Source: Microbacterium jejuense
Lineage (GTDB): Bacteria > Actinomycetota > Actinomycetes > Actinomycetales > Microbacteriaceae
Reading direction: 5' to 3'
Assembly (NCBI RefSeq): GCF_019511665.1
Contig: NZ_JAEUAW010000001.1
Span: 248,001 to 312,000 of the forward strand
DNA: 64,000 nt
This document shows, piece after piece, positions 51,201 to 56,797 of this stretch; position 1 is the first letter of the stretch, and each line of letters starts with the position of its first letter. The translations under genes and the position numbers were made by a program. The notes below the pieces were generated by a model, which made no database searches, was not told where the DNA came from, and was given only the letters and a program-made list of their open reading frames with translations.

Positions 51201-51272
51201 GACGACCCGGGCCGCCACGAAGCCGGCGGCGAGCACCGCCGCCGCCCGCAGGGGCCCGGGCCGGAGGATCAT
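48264..51272 (-). CDS. Single-chain ECF-type importer: EcfT-EcfA-EcfA'-EcfS fusion, probably for corrinoid (B12)
   Basis: A 1002-residue protein joining all four parts of an ECF vitamin transporter. Residues 1-205: EcfT, with two coupling motifs (FAQRLRGERGG and ALELRGF). About 210-430: first ATPase, GATGSGKST, LQHPREAF, LSAGEAT, LLLVDEPLADLD, VVAEHR. About 437-690: second ATPase, GPNGAGKSS, LSAGERR, VMLVDEPTRGLD, VASHEP; its Q-loop glutamine is not visible (LVPDASDDLF). About 735-985: membrane S component with GPWTPFQM and a YWPFVVGYG segment. Residues about 522-575 are a Ser/Arg/Pro-rich insert encoded by a dispersed repeat. ATG 51272 overlaps the lipoprotein stop (ATGA). Known ECF importers use separate genes, with partial fusions. 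A corrinoid substrate is inferred from adjacent metH and the lipoprotein; other vitamins are possible. Confidence 0.85.
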   Translation of the reverse strand: MILRPGPLRAAAVLAAGFVAARVVYRVLFHGADGSGAVLLPLPQVRLAPPFAHVVLLGPVTTDGLVDAAASALPIALAILAFGVLNAFVDLHRVFARASRRGPLRGIARALAIAWATLPSLADGARAVRFAQRLRGERGGVRLLLPLLQRTLERAGHVAAALELRGFAGRGLDGDCLAPVEAHGVSAGFGAVAGDAAAGGIHLPPVLTLESGTLTLVTGATGSGKSTLLRAVAGLHTHTDGGWLAGALRVVGHDRAAVAPRDLAQRVGVVLQHPREAFATERVRDEIGLALELRGVARVIVDARVAETAERVGVTALLDRTTRGLSAGEATLVAIAAAIVEHPILLLVDEPLADLDAGARVRIAELLGALAHEAGMCVVVAEHRVDALAGVADGVLRIDDGVVGPGPAVEATRAADVAVARAARPAGEWMLRARGITVTHGDTVAVAGADLELRAGEIVALTGPNGAGKSSLLAALALPARDMDVATAGRVALVPDASDDLFVYDTVAAECARADRHRSTRHASSRWRSLSDRNPGPGEPAPRSLNDPEAAARSLSAPEPGTRTLSERGTSETKRNPGDPGHPGTAERLAGFLGLDPDGPEMAERLARHPLDLSAGERRCLALAIQLATAPRVMLVDEPTRGLDAAARAVVWAALVSLADEGTAVLVASHEPEIAAGADRVLAMRNGMLQDRPVASRIQEIRTPAVREARIPAAAAAPRAETPDYSTLPARPPASRTLLPAAALVAANLVALGAFCWPLVATAVPAQAHAAVPVVALAIAPLAVLVVIATLDSTVRSAHLLALLGTLAAIGAAVRIASTGVGGVEAVFVLLILAGRAFGARFGMLLGMASIALSTLVTGTFGPWTPFQMFACAWVGAGAGLLPRLRSRAGEIAMLAVYGVVASYSFGLLMNLWYWPFVVGYGTGISYDAAAPLGVNLSSFLVYSLVTSTLSWDTLRAITTVVGLVVIGRPVLAALRRAKPLQQPWTGTPVARRVTTPASVRR
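49549..49707. repeat. Dispersed inverted-repeat element, in frame inside the ECF fusion gene
   Basis: One arm (CGCTTCGTCTCGCTCGTTCC, from 49549) and the other (CGGTCGCTGAGCGAGCGCCA then GCGAGACGAAGCG, ending 49707) flank extra partial copies. The 159 bp equal 53 codons, so the frame is kept. The encoded segment (RWRSLSDR, RSLNDP, RSLSAP, RTLSERG) sits in the second ATPase between its Walker A and signature motifs. Confidence 0.85.
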
Positions 51273-51832
51273 GACGCGGGCGCCGCCGGTTCGCCGTTGA
51301 GGGTGAACAGCAGCTCGACGGCGTCGCCGGGCTCGAGCTGCTGCGTCGCGAGGCCCTCCTGCGCGTACGCCCACTCGCCGCCGGCGGGCTTGACCCACAG
51401 CGCCCAGTACGCGAAGGCGGCGGGCATGGACTCGCACTTCTCGAAGTAGTCCGAGCCGTCCTCGGCGGGGAGCGCGTCGTCCTCGGCGGGCACGCCGTTG
51501 ACGCGGCACACGACCTGGTCGCCGTACTGGTCGGTGCCCTCGGTGGTGACGTTCGCGGCGAGCAGGGCGTCCGCCGCGACGATCGCCTCGTCCGTGCTCA
51601 CGCACCAGGTGTCCGACACGTCGTCGGCGTCGCCGAGCGCGGTCGCGTCGACGACGACGGTCACGCCCTCGTCGCCCTCGCACGGGCTGTTCACGGCGAC
51701 CGACGCCACAGCGTCCTCGGTCGCGGTCGCGGTCGCGGTCGGGTCGGGAGTCGGCGTCGAGCAGGCGGAGAGGGTGATCAGCAGAGCGGCGGATGCCGCG
51801 GCCACGGCCAGGGTGCGAAGAGTCGAGGTCAC
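51269..51832 (-). CDS. Secreted lipoprotein, DUF4430-like, upstream of the ECF fusion
   Basis: A 187-residue protein with a lipoprotein signal: basic start, hydrophobic core (LAVAAASAALLITLSAC) and lipobox LSAC with Cys at residue 24, followed by a Thr/Pro/Ala spacer. The mature part (VTVVVDATALGDADDVSDTW and ending PGDAVELLFTLN) has three further cysteines and resembles DUF4430, the family related to the C-terminal domain of transcobalamin/intrinsic factor. GTG 51832 has TACCCT exactly 6 nt upstream on this strand. The stop overlaps the ATG of the ECF fusion, so the two are coupled. It is a candidate substrate-capture protein for that importer. The DUF4430 match is by eye and moderate. Confidence 0.7.
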   Translation of the reverse strand: MTSTLRTLAVAAASAALLITLSACSTPTPDPTATATATEDAVASVAVNSPCEGDEGVTVVVDATALGDADDVSDTWCVSTDEAIVAADALLAANVTTEGTDQYGDQVVCRVNGVPAEDDALPAEDGSDYFEKCESMPAAFAYWALWVKPAGGEWAYAQEGLATQQLEPGDAVELLFTLNGEPAAPAS

Positions 51833-51838
51833 CGGTCA

Positions 51839-51844
51839 AGGGTA
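51839..51844 (-). promoter_or_regulatory. -10 element of the lipoprotein-ECF operon (leaderless start)
   Basis: Reading on the minus strand, TACCCT lies exactly 6 nt before the GTG at 51832. The whole gap to divergent menB is only 87 bp, leaving no room for a riboswitch. Confidence 0.6.
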
Positions 51845-51907
51845 GTCGGCGGCATCCACTGTCCGGTTCTCGATGACGCCCAGATGACGTCTGCTTCCGG
51901 CCCGCCG

Positions 51908-51913
51908 TAGGCT
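51908..51913 (+). promoter_or_regulatory. -10 element of menB (leaderless start)
   Basis: TAGGCT lies 6 nt before the GTG start of menB at 51920, with no Shine-Dalgarno. It is divergent from the lipoprotein promoter 64 bp away. Confidence 0.6.
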
Positions 51914-51919
51914 GGGCGC

Positions 51920-52825
51920 GTGAGTGTCTCGGAACTGTTCGACGAAGACGAGTGGATGCCGGCACCCGGCGCCCCCGACGGCGGTTACACCGACATCACC
52001 TCACACGTCTCGAAGGACGGCCGCATCGCCCGCATCGCGTTCGACCGGCCGGAGGTGCGCAACGCGTTCCGTCCGCACACGGTCGACGAGCTCTACCGGG
52101 CGCTCGACATCGCGCGGCAGGACCCGCGCATCGGCGTCGTGCTGCTGACCGGCAACGGCCCGAGTCCGAAGGACGGCGGCTGGGCGTTCTGCTCGGGCGG
52201 AGACCAGCGCATCCGCGGACGCGACGGGTACAAGTATTCCGAGACCGATGCCGTCACGGATCCCGCCCGTGCCGGGCGCCTGCACATCCTCGAGGTGCAG
52301 CGGCTGATCCGGTTCATGCCGAAGGTCGTGATCGCCGTCATCCCCGGGTGGGCGGCCGGCGGCGGGCACTCGCTGCACGTCGTGTGCGACCTGTCCATCG
52401 CCTCGGCCGAGCACGGCCGGTTCAAGCAGACCGACGCCGACGTGGGCTCGTTCGACGCCGGCTACGGCTCCGCCTACTTCGCGCGGCAGATCGGGCAGAA
52501 GTTCGCGCGCGAGGTGTTCTTCCTCGCGGAGGAGTACTCGGCGCAGCGCGCGTACGAGATGGGCGCCGTCAACCGCGTGGTGCCGCACGCCGACCTGGAG
52601 ACTGAGGCGGTGGCGATGGCGCGCACGATCCTCACCAAGTCGCCGACCGCGATCCGCATGCTGAAGTTCGCCTTCAACGCCGTCGACGACGGCATGGTGG
52701 GCCAGCAGGTGTTCGCAGGCGAGGCCACGCGCCTCGCCTACGGCACCGACGAGGCGGTCGAGGGCCGCGACGCCTTTCTCGAGAAGCGCGACCCCGACTG
52801 GTCGCCGTACCCCTGGCACTACTGA
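51920..52825 (+). CDS. menB: 1,4-Dihydroxy-2-naphthoyl-CoA synthase MenB
   Basis: A 301-residue crotonase-family enzyme that closes the naphthoquinone ring, converting o-succinylbenzoyl-CoA to DHNA-CoA. MenB-specific stretches are present: IAFDRPEVRNAFRPHTVDEL, GGWAFCSGGDQRIRGRDGY (CoA-binding and catalytic loop), GWAAGGGHSLHVVCDLSIAS (oxyanion hole) and TDADVGSFDAGYGSAYFARQ (the Asp/Tyr catalytic region). The C-terminus RDPDWSPYPWHY is typical of actinobacterial MenB. GTG 51920 follows a -10 hexamer by 6 nt. menE follows after a hairpin. Confidence 0.96.
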   Translation: MSVSELFDEDEWMPAPGAPDGGYTDITSHVSKDGRIARIAFDRPEVRNAFRPHTVDELYRALDIARQDPRIGVVLLTGNGPSPKDGGWAFCSGGDQRIRGRDGYKYSETDAVTDPARAGRLHILEVQRLIRFMPKVVIAVIPGWAAGGGHSLHVVCDLSIASAEHGRFKQTDADVGSFDAGYGSAYFARQIGQKFAREVFFLAEEYSAQRAYEMGAVNRVVPHADLETEAVAMARTILTKSPTAIRMLKFAFNAVDDGMVGQQVFAGEATRLAYGTDEAVEGRDAFLEKRDPDWSPYPWHY

Positions 52826-52850
52826 TGCGCACGTCCGGCTGGCGGGATCG

Positions 52851-52893
52851 TATCCTTTCGCGGCGCCCGAGCCCCGGGAACCGCGAAAGGATA
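52851..52893. repeat. Hairpin between menB and menE
   Basis: TATCCTTTCGCGG (52851-52863) pairs perfectly over 13 bp with 52881-52893 around a 17-nt loop. The arms resemble those of the element at 33632-33685. It may limit read-through from menB into menE, or protect the menB transcript end. Confidence 0.7.
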
Positions 52894-52919
52894 TGTCTCC
52901 ACCGAACCGGGGGCGCAGC

Positions 52920-54074
52920 ATGAAGCTCGAACCGGTCGTCGGCGACGATCCGCGCCAGATCCTGCGGGCACTGCGCAGCGCCCTGCACGGCGCAGGTCCG
53001 GCCCTCGGCCTCGGCATGGTGCACGGATTCCCGTCCGAGGTGCGACCCGGCACGGCCGTGGTGGTCACGACGTCCGGATCCACGGGCGTGCCCAAGAGCG
53101 TCGTGCTGAGCCGCGACGCCCTGACCGCGAGCGCCCTGGCGACCGCCGACCGCATCGGCGACGGCGCGTGGCTGCTCGCACTGCCGGCCAGCTACGTCGC
53201 CGGCCTGCAGGTGCTGGTGCGCTCGCTCGTGGCCGACCGCGAGCCCGCGATCCTGTCGGGCTCGTTCACGCCGCAGGCGTTCTCGGCGGCGGCGCTGACG
53301 ATGACCTCGTCGGTGGGCGGACAACGCGTGCCCACATACACGTCCCTGGTGCCCGCGCAGCTGTCGAAGCTGCTGGACGCGGCCGACCACGACCCCCAGG
53401 TCCTGGCCGCGCTGCGCTCGTTCGAGCGCATCCTCGTCGGCGGTCAGGCGCTGCCGGCGGCGACGCTCGAGCGTGCCGAAGCCGCGGGAGCCCGCATCGC
53501 CCGCACGTACGGCTCCACCGAGACCAGCGGCGGCTGCGTGTACGACGGCGTGCCGTTGCGCGGGGTCCAGGTGCGCATCGTCCGCGGCGAGGTGCAGATC
53601 TCGGGGCCGACGCTCGCCGACGGCTACCTCGGCGATCGGGAGTCGACGGATGCCGTCTTCCTGCGCGAACCCGACGGCACCCGCTGGTACCGCACGGGCG
53701 ACGCGGGCCTGTTCGAGGACGGCGTGCTGCGTGTCCGGGGCCGCATCGACAACGTCATCGTCTCGGGCGGGATCAACATCTCGCTCGACCGCGTCGAGCG
53801 CATCGTGCGGTCGGTTCCCGGCCTCGACACCGCCGTCGTCGTGGGCGTTCCGGACGAGCGCTGGGGCGAGGCATCCGTCATCGTCGCCTCACGCGGAGAG
53901 GCCCTCCGCCGCAGCGAGGCCGTGCAGCTGGACGAGGCGCGCGCCGCCGTGCAGGCCGAGATCGGGCCGCACGCCCGCCCGACGCGGCTCGTGCTGGTCG
54001 ACGAGCTGGCGACGCTGCCGTCGGGCAAACCCGACCGCGAGGCGATCCGCCGCGCCGTCGCCGCGCTGCACTGA
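52920..54074 (+). CDS. menE: o-Succinylbenzoate-CoA ligase MenE
   Basis: A 384-residue acyl-adenylate-forming enzyme that makes o-succinylbenzoyl-CoA, the substrate of MenB. Motifs: P-loop VVVTTSGSTGVPKS, ARTYGSTETSGGCVYDG (adenine/acyl site), WYRTGDAGLFEDG, RIDNVIVSGGINIS (hinge) and the catalytic lysine in TLPSGKPDREAIRRA. It is shorter than Bacillus MenE, as usual in actinobacteria, because the N-terminal domain is reduced. ATG 52920 (MKLEPVVGDD) is preferred; an in-frame ATG at 52893 lies inside the hairpin arm and would add nine residues. Confidence 0.94.
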   Translation: MKLEPVVGDDPRQILRALRSALHGAGPALGLGMVHGFPSEVRPGTAVVVTTSGSTGVPKSVVLSRDALTASALATADRIGDGAWLLALPASYVAGLQVLVRSLVADREPAILSGSFTPQAFSAAALTMTSSVGGQRVPTYTSLVPAQLSKLLDAADHDPQVLAALRSFERILVGGQALPAATLERAEAAGARIARTYGSTETSGGCVYDGVPLRGVQVRIVRGEVQISGPTLADGYLGDRESTDAVFLREPDGTRWYRTGDAGLFEDGVLRVRGRIDNVIVSGGINISLDRVERIVRSVPGLDTAVVVGVPDERWGEASVIVASRGEALRRSEAVQLDEARAAVQAEIGPHARPTRLVLVDELATLPSGKPDREAIRRAVAALH

Positions 54075-54077
54075 CGC

Positions 54078-54461
54078 TCAGGCCGCAGGATACGGACCCG
54101 TCTGCACGACGCAGAAGCGGTTGCCCTCGGTGTCTTCGAGCACGATCCAGTCGGCGTCATCGGGGTAGTGGTCCCAGTCGACCTCACGCGCGCCGAGGCC
54201 GAGCAGCCGCTGTACCTCGGCGGCCTGATCCTCGGCGTACAGGTCGAGGTGGATGCGCGGCGGGTAGTGCTGCGGATACCCCGTCACCGACAGTGCGAGG
54301 CTTGCACCGGGCGCCGCCCAGTGCGCCTTGCCCGGCGGATCCAGGATCCCCCAGTCCTCGCTCGGCTCGCGCCGGTTGACGTACCCGAGCGCGGCGCGCC
54401 AGAAGTCGCCGGCGCGCCCGATGTCTTCGACGGTCAGGACGGTCGATCCGATGCTCAGCAT
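54078..54461 (-). CDS. VOC (glyoxalase/bleomycin-resistance) family protein
   Basis: A 127-residue vicinal-oxygen-chelate protein: MLSIGSTVLTVEDIGRAGDF, WRAALGYVNRREP, PRIHLDLYAED (metal-ligand region) and DWIVLEDTEGNRFCVVQ, the standard C-terminal strand with the Glu/Asn signature. ATG 54461 is chosen because CAGGAT lies 7 nt upstream on this strand (leaderless type); an ATG at 54470 would overlap that hexamer. The stop lies 3 nt from the menE stop, so the genes converge. Substrate unknown; members range from dioxygenases to antibiotic-binding proteins. Confidence 0.88.
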   Translation of the reverse strand: MLSIGSTVLTVEDIGRAGDFWRAALGYVNRREPSEDWGILDPPGKAHWAAPGASLALSVTGYPQHYPPRIHLDLYAEDQAAEVQRLLGLGAREVDWDHYPDDADWIVLEDTEGNRFCVVQTGPYPAA

Positions 54462-54571
54462 GCCGCCCATCCTGCGCGTGGCCGCCGACACGCACCACGG
54501 GGTTGCGCGGGCCGCTGATCCATGAGGCGCCGCACCCGCGTGCGGGCGCCACGTCCCATCACGGCGCCCTC

Positions 54572-54577
54572 TAGGAT
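54572..54577 (+). promoter_or_regulatory. -10 element of menA
   Basis: TAGGAT lies 8 nt before the GTG start of menA at 54586. No Shine-Dalgarno is seen. Confidence 0.55.
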
Positions 54578-54585
54578 GTGCTCTC

Positions 54586-55569
54586 GTGGCAGGAACCCCG
54601 AGCAAGAAGCGCAAGACCGCGGGCCCGAAGAAGCAGCGCCCGCGCGGCAACCCGCAGAAGTCGCACATCTCGCGCGATCCCGCGCACGTCGAGAAGGCGA
54701 CGGCGCGCGACTGGATCGGCGCCGCCCGCCTGCGCACGCTGCCGCTCGCGATCACTCCCATCCTGATCGGCACGGGTGCGGCGATCATCGTGACGGACGT
54801 GTTCCACTGGGTGATCGCGCTGTTCTGCCTCATCGTGTCGGTGTCGCTGCAGATCGGCGTCAACTACGCCAACGACTACAGCGACGGCATCCGCGGCACC
54901 GACGACTTCCGCGTCGGGCCGTCGCGCCTCACCGCGAGCCGCCGCGCGAAGCCGCGCACAGTCCTGCTCGTCGCGCTGGCGTTCTTCGCGATCGCCGCGC
55001 TCGCGGGCCTCGCGATCACGATCCGCACGCAGCAGTGGTGGCTCATCGCCGTCGGCGCGGTGTGCATCATCGCCGCCTGGTTCTACACGGGCGGCAAGCG
55101 CCCGTACGGGTACTACGGCCTCGGCGAGCTGTTCGTCTTTGTCTTCTTCGGTCTCGTCGCCACCCTCGGCACGACGTGGGTGCAGGCGCTCGCGCTTCCG
55201 CAGGAGGCCTGGTTCGGCGCCGTCGGCGCCGGCCTCATCGCGTGCGCCGTGCTGCTCGCGAACAACCTGCGCGACATCGATCAGGACCGCGCCGCCGGCA
55301 AGAAGACCCTCACGGTGCTGATCGGTCGCCGCGCGACGCAGGTGCTGTTCACGGTGTTCCTCGTCGTGGCCTTCCTCATCGCGGTGTTCCTCGCGTGGAT
55401 CGGCTACCCGATCGCGTGGCTCACGCTCCTGGCGCTGCTGGCGGGGCTTCCCGCGATGCTCATCGTCTGGACCTACCGCGCCCCGCGCGAGCTTGTCATC
55501 GCCCTCGGCCTCACGTCGCTGACGTCGGTCGCCTACGGCGCGTTCCTCATGTGGGCCTTCATCGGCTGA
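54586..55569 (+). CDS. menA: 1,4-Dihydroxy-2-naphthoate polyprenyltransferase MenA
   Basis: A 327-residue UbiA-superfamily membrane enzyme that attaches the polyprenyl chain to DHNA, giving demethylmenaquinone. The two Asp-rich Mg-pyrophosphate motifs are present: NYANDYSDG (about residue 97) and NNLRDIDQDRAAGKKTL (about residue 226). About eight hydrophobic spans follow a lysine-rich N-terminal tail of some 35 residues (SKKRKTAGPKKQRPRG), longer than in enteric MenA. A tandem-repeat block follows and probably ends the transcript. Confidence 0.95.
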   Translation: MAGTPSKKRKTAGPKKQRPRGNPQKSHISRDPAHVEKATARDWIGAARLRTLPLAITPILIGTGAAIIVTDVFHWVIALFCLIVSVSLQIGVNYANDYSDGIRGTDDFRVGPSRLTASRRAKPRTVLLVALAFFAIAALAGLAITIRTQQWWLIAVGAVCIIAAWFYTGGKRPYGYYGLGELFVFVFFGLVATLGTTWVQALALPQEAWFGAVGAGLIACAVLLANNLRDIDQDRAAGKKTLTVLIGRRATQVLFTVFLVVAFLIAVFLAWIGYPIAWLTLLALLAGLPAMLIVWTYRAPRELVIALGLTSLTSVAYGAFLMWAFIG

Positions 55570-55583
55570 CACCCGCGTGATGT

Positions 55584-55918
55584 GGATGCCGCGGCCGCCG
55601 GCATCCCGTCATCACGGGCTCGTGAGCTCACTGCGGCGATCCGAATATCGGAGTTCTGCGGGTTTTCCGGAGTCTTCGGGGCGGATGGTCCGGAAAGGGC
55701 GGGATTGTCCGATTTCCGGAGTCGCGGGAGGGAGCGGGTGGATGCGTGGATGCCGGGCGCCCGGCATCCCGTCATCACCGGTTCGTGCGCTCTGCGGCGA
55801 TCCGAATATCGGGGTTTCGCGGGCTTTCCGGACTCTGCTGCGCACGAGGTCCGGAAAGCGCGGGATTGTCCGATCTTCGGAGTCGCGGGACGGGTGGATG
55901 CCGCGGCCGCCGGCATCC
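55584..55918. repeat. Tandem repeat block between convergent menA and DUF4229 genes
   Basis: Two repeat units of 164 and 148 bp are bounded by palindromes built on GGATGCC...GGCATCC at 55584-55606, 55748-55769 and 55896-55918. Each unit carries GCGGCGATCCGAATATCGG, then inverted TTTCCGGA and TCCGGAAAG arms, then GCGGGATTGTCCGAT. The arms can fold into hairpins. This fills the 369-bp gap between menA and the opposing gene; no coding sequence is seen in it. Confidence 0.85.
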
Positions 55919-55938
55919 CGGCGGTCCGAGGGCGGGCG

Positions 55939-56238
55939 TCAGGCCTTGGGAGCCTCGGGGGAGTCCGTGCCGGCGGCGGCGTCGGCCGCGGCATCCTCGG
56001 CGTCCTCGTCCGAGACCGATGTGCGCGCCTTGGCGCGGCGGTCGGCGAGGCCCGACGTGACGTCGTCGAGCGGCTTGCGCAGGAACAGCACCGACAGGCT
56101 GAGGCCGATGAGCGCGGCGAAGATCGCGGCGAGCCAGTAGTACTCGCGCATGATCGGGAACAGCATCATGATGCCGAAGGGCACGAGGAACGCCAGCAGT
56201 CGCAGGACCGAGTAGACGATGGCGGAGCGTGCTTTCAC
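55939..56238 (-). CDS. DUF4229 family small membrane protein
   Basis: A 99-residue protein with two membrane segments (YSVLRLLAFLVPFGIMMLF and WLAAIFAALIGLSLSVLFL), a short basic loop (RKPLDDVTSGLADRRAKA) and an acidic Ala/Asp-rich tail. This is the usual DUF4229 layout; the family is conserved in actinobacteria, often near menaquinone genes, with unknown function. GTG 56238 is chosen because TAGGAT lies exactly 6 nt upstream on this strand (plus strand 56245-56250). Confidence 0.8.
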   Translation of the reverse strand: MKARSAIVYSVLRLLAFLVPFGIMMLFPIMREYYWLAAIFAALIGLSLSVLFLRKPLDDVTSGLADRRAKARTSVSDEDAEDAAADAAAGTDSPEAPKA

Positions 56239-56244
56239 CCGTCC

Positions 56245-56307
56245 ATCCTACGTTTGCGTCACGGAGCGACCCCTCGCCGCCCGGATCGGCCCCGTCCCGC
56301 CTAGGAT
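56245..56307. promoter_or_regulatory. Divergent leaderless promoters of the DUF4229 and PLDc_N genes
   Basis: On the minus strand, TAGGAT (plus 56245-56250) lies 6 nt before the DUF4229 GTG. On the plus strand, TAGGAT (56302-56307) lies 6 nt before the PLDc_N ATG at 56314. Both use the same hexamer at the same spacing. Confidence 0.65.
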
Positions 56308-56313
56308 GGAGGC

Positions 56314-56796
56314 ATGGCTCGTGGGCTGCTCATTCTGGCCCTGGTGGCGACAGTGTTCTGGGTCTTCACCATCGTCGACTGCGCCATCCAGCCTCCGATC
56401 CGCCACCGCGGTGTGAGCAAGCCCGTATGGGTGGCCATCGTGGTGCTGCTGCCGGTGCTCGGCGGCATCCTGTGGCTCGCGGTGGGCCGTGCCCGCGGCT
56501 CCGTCGCGGTGCTGCGCCGCGCGCCCGATGACGACCCCGAGTTCCTCGGCACCCTCGGCTCGATCAGCGACCAGGACGAGCGCATCCGCCGTCTGGAAGA
56601 GGAGCTCGCGGCGCTGGACTCCGAGGACGACGACCCGAAGTGGAACCCGCCGGCCCGGCCGGCGGCATCCGACGATCCCGCCGCTTCCGGAACCGCGACG
56701 CCCGGCAGTGCCGCCGCCGGCGGAACGCCTCCCACGCCGCCGGCCCGCCCCGAGGGGGACGACGACGCCCGCGGTCAGCGCGGAGCCATCGGCTGA
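56314..56796 (+). CDS. PLD-nuclease N-terminal-domain (PLDc_N) small membrane protein
   Basis: A 160-residue protein. Two membrane spans (LLILALVATVFWVFTIVDCA and WVAIVVLLPVLGGILWLAVG) enclose the conserved IVDCAIQP and PVLGGILWLAVGR phrases of the PLDc_N domain, the module found before cardiolipin-synthase nuclease domains. Here the nuclease part is absent; an acidic, Pro/Ala-rich tail follows. Its stop is one base before the menD GTG, so it is probably translated together with menD. Function unknown. Confidence 0.8.
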   Translation: MARGLLILALVATVFWVFTIVDCAIQPPIRHRGVSKPVWVAIVVLLPVLGGILWLAVGRARGSVAVLRRAPDDDPEFLGTLGSISDQDERIRRLEEELAALDSEDDDPKWNPPARPAASDDPAASGTATPGSAAAGGTPPTPPARPEGDDDARGQRGAIG

Positions 56797-56797
56797 C

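Noticed and set aside
52893..52919. ATG at 52893 as the menE start
   Set aside because: It lies within the arm of the menB/menE hairpin and adds residues (MSPPNRGRS) not expected in MenE; ATG 52920 fits better.
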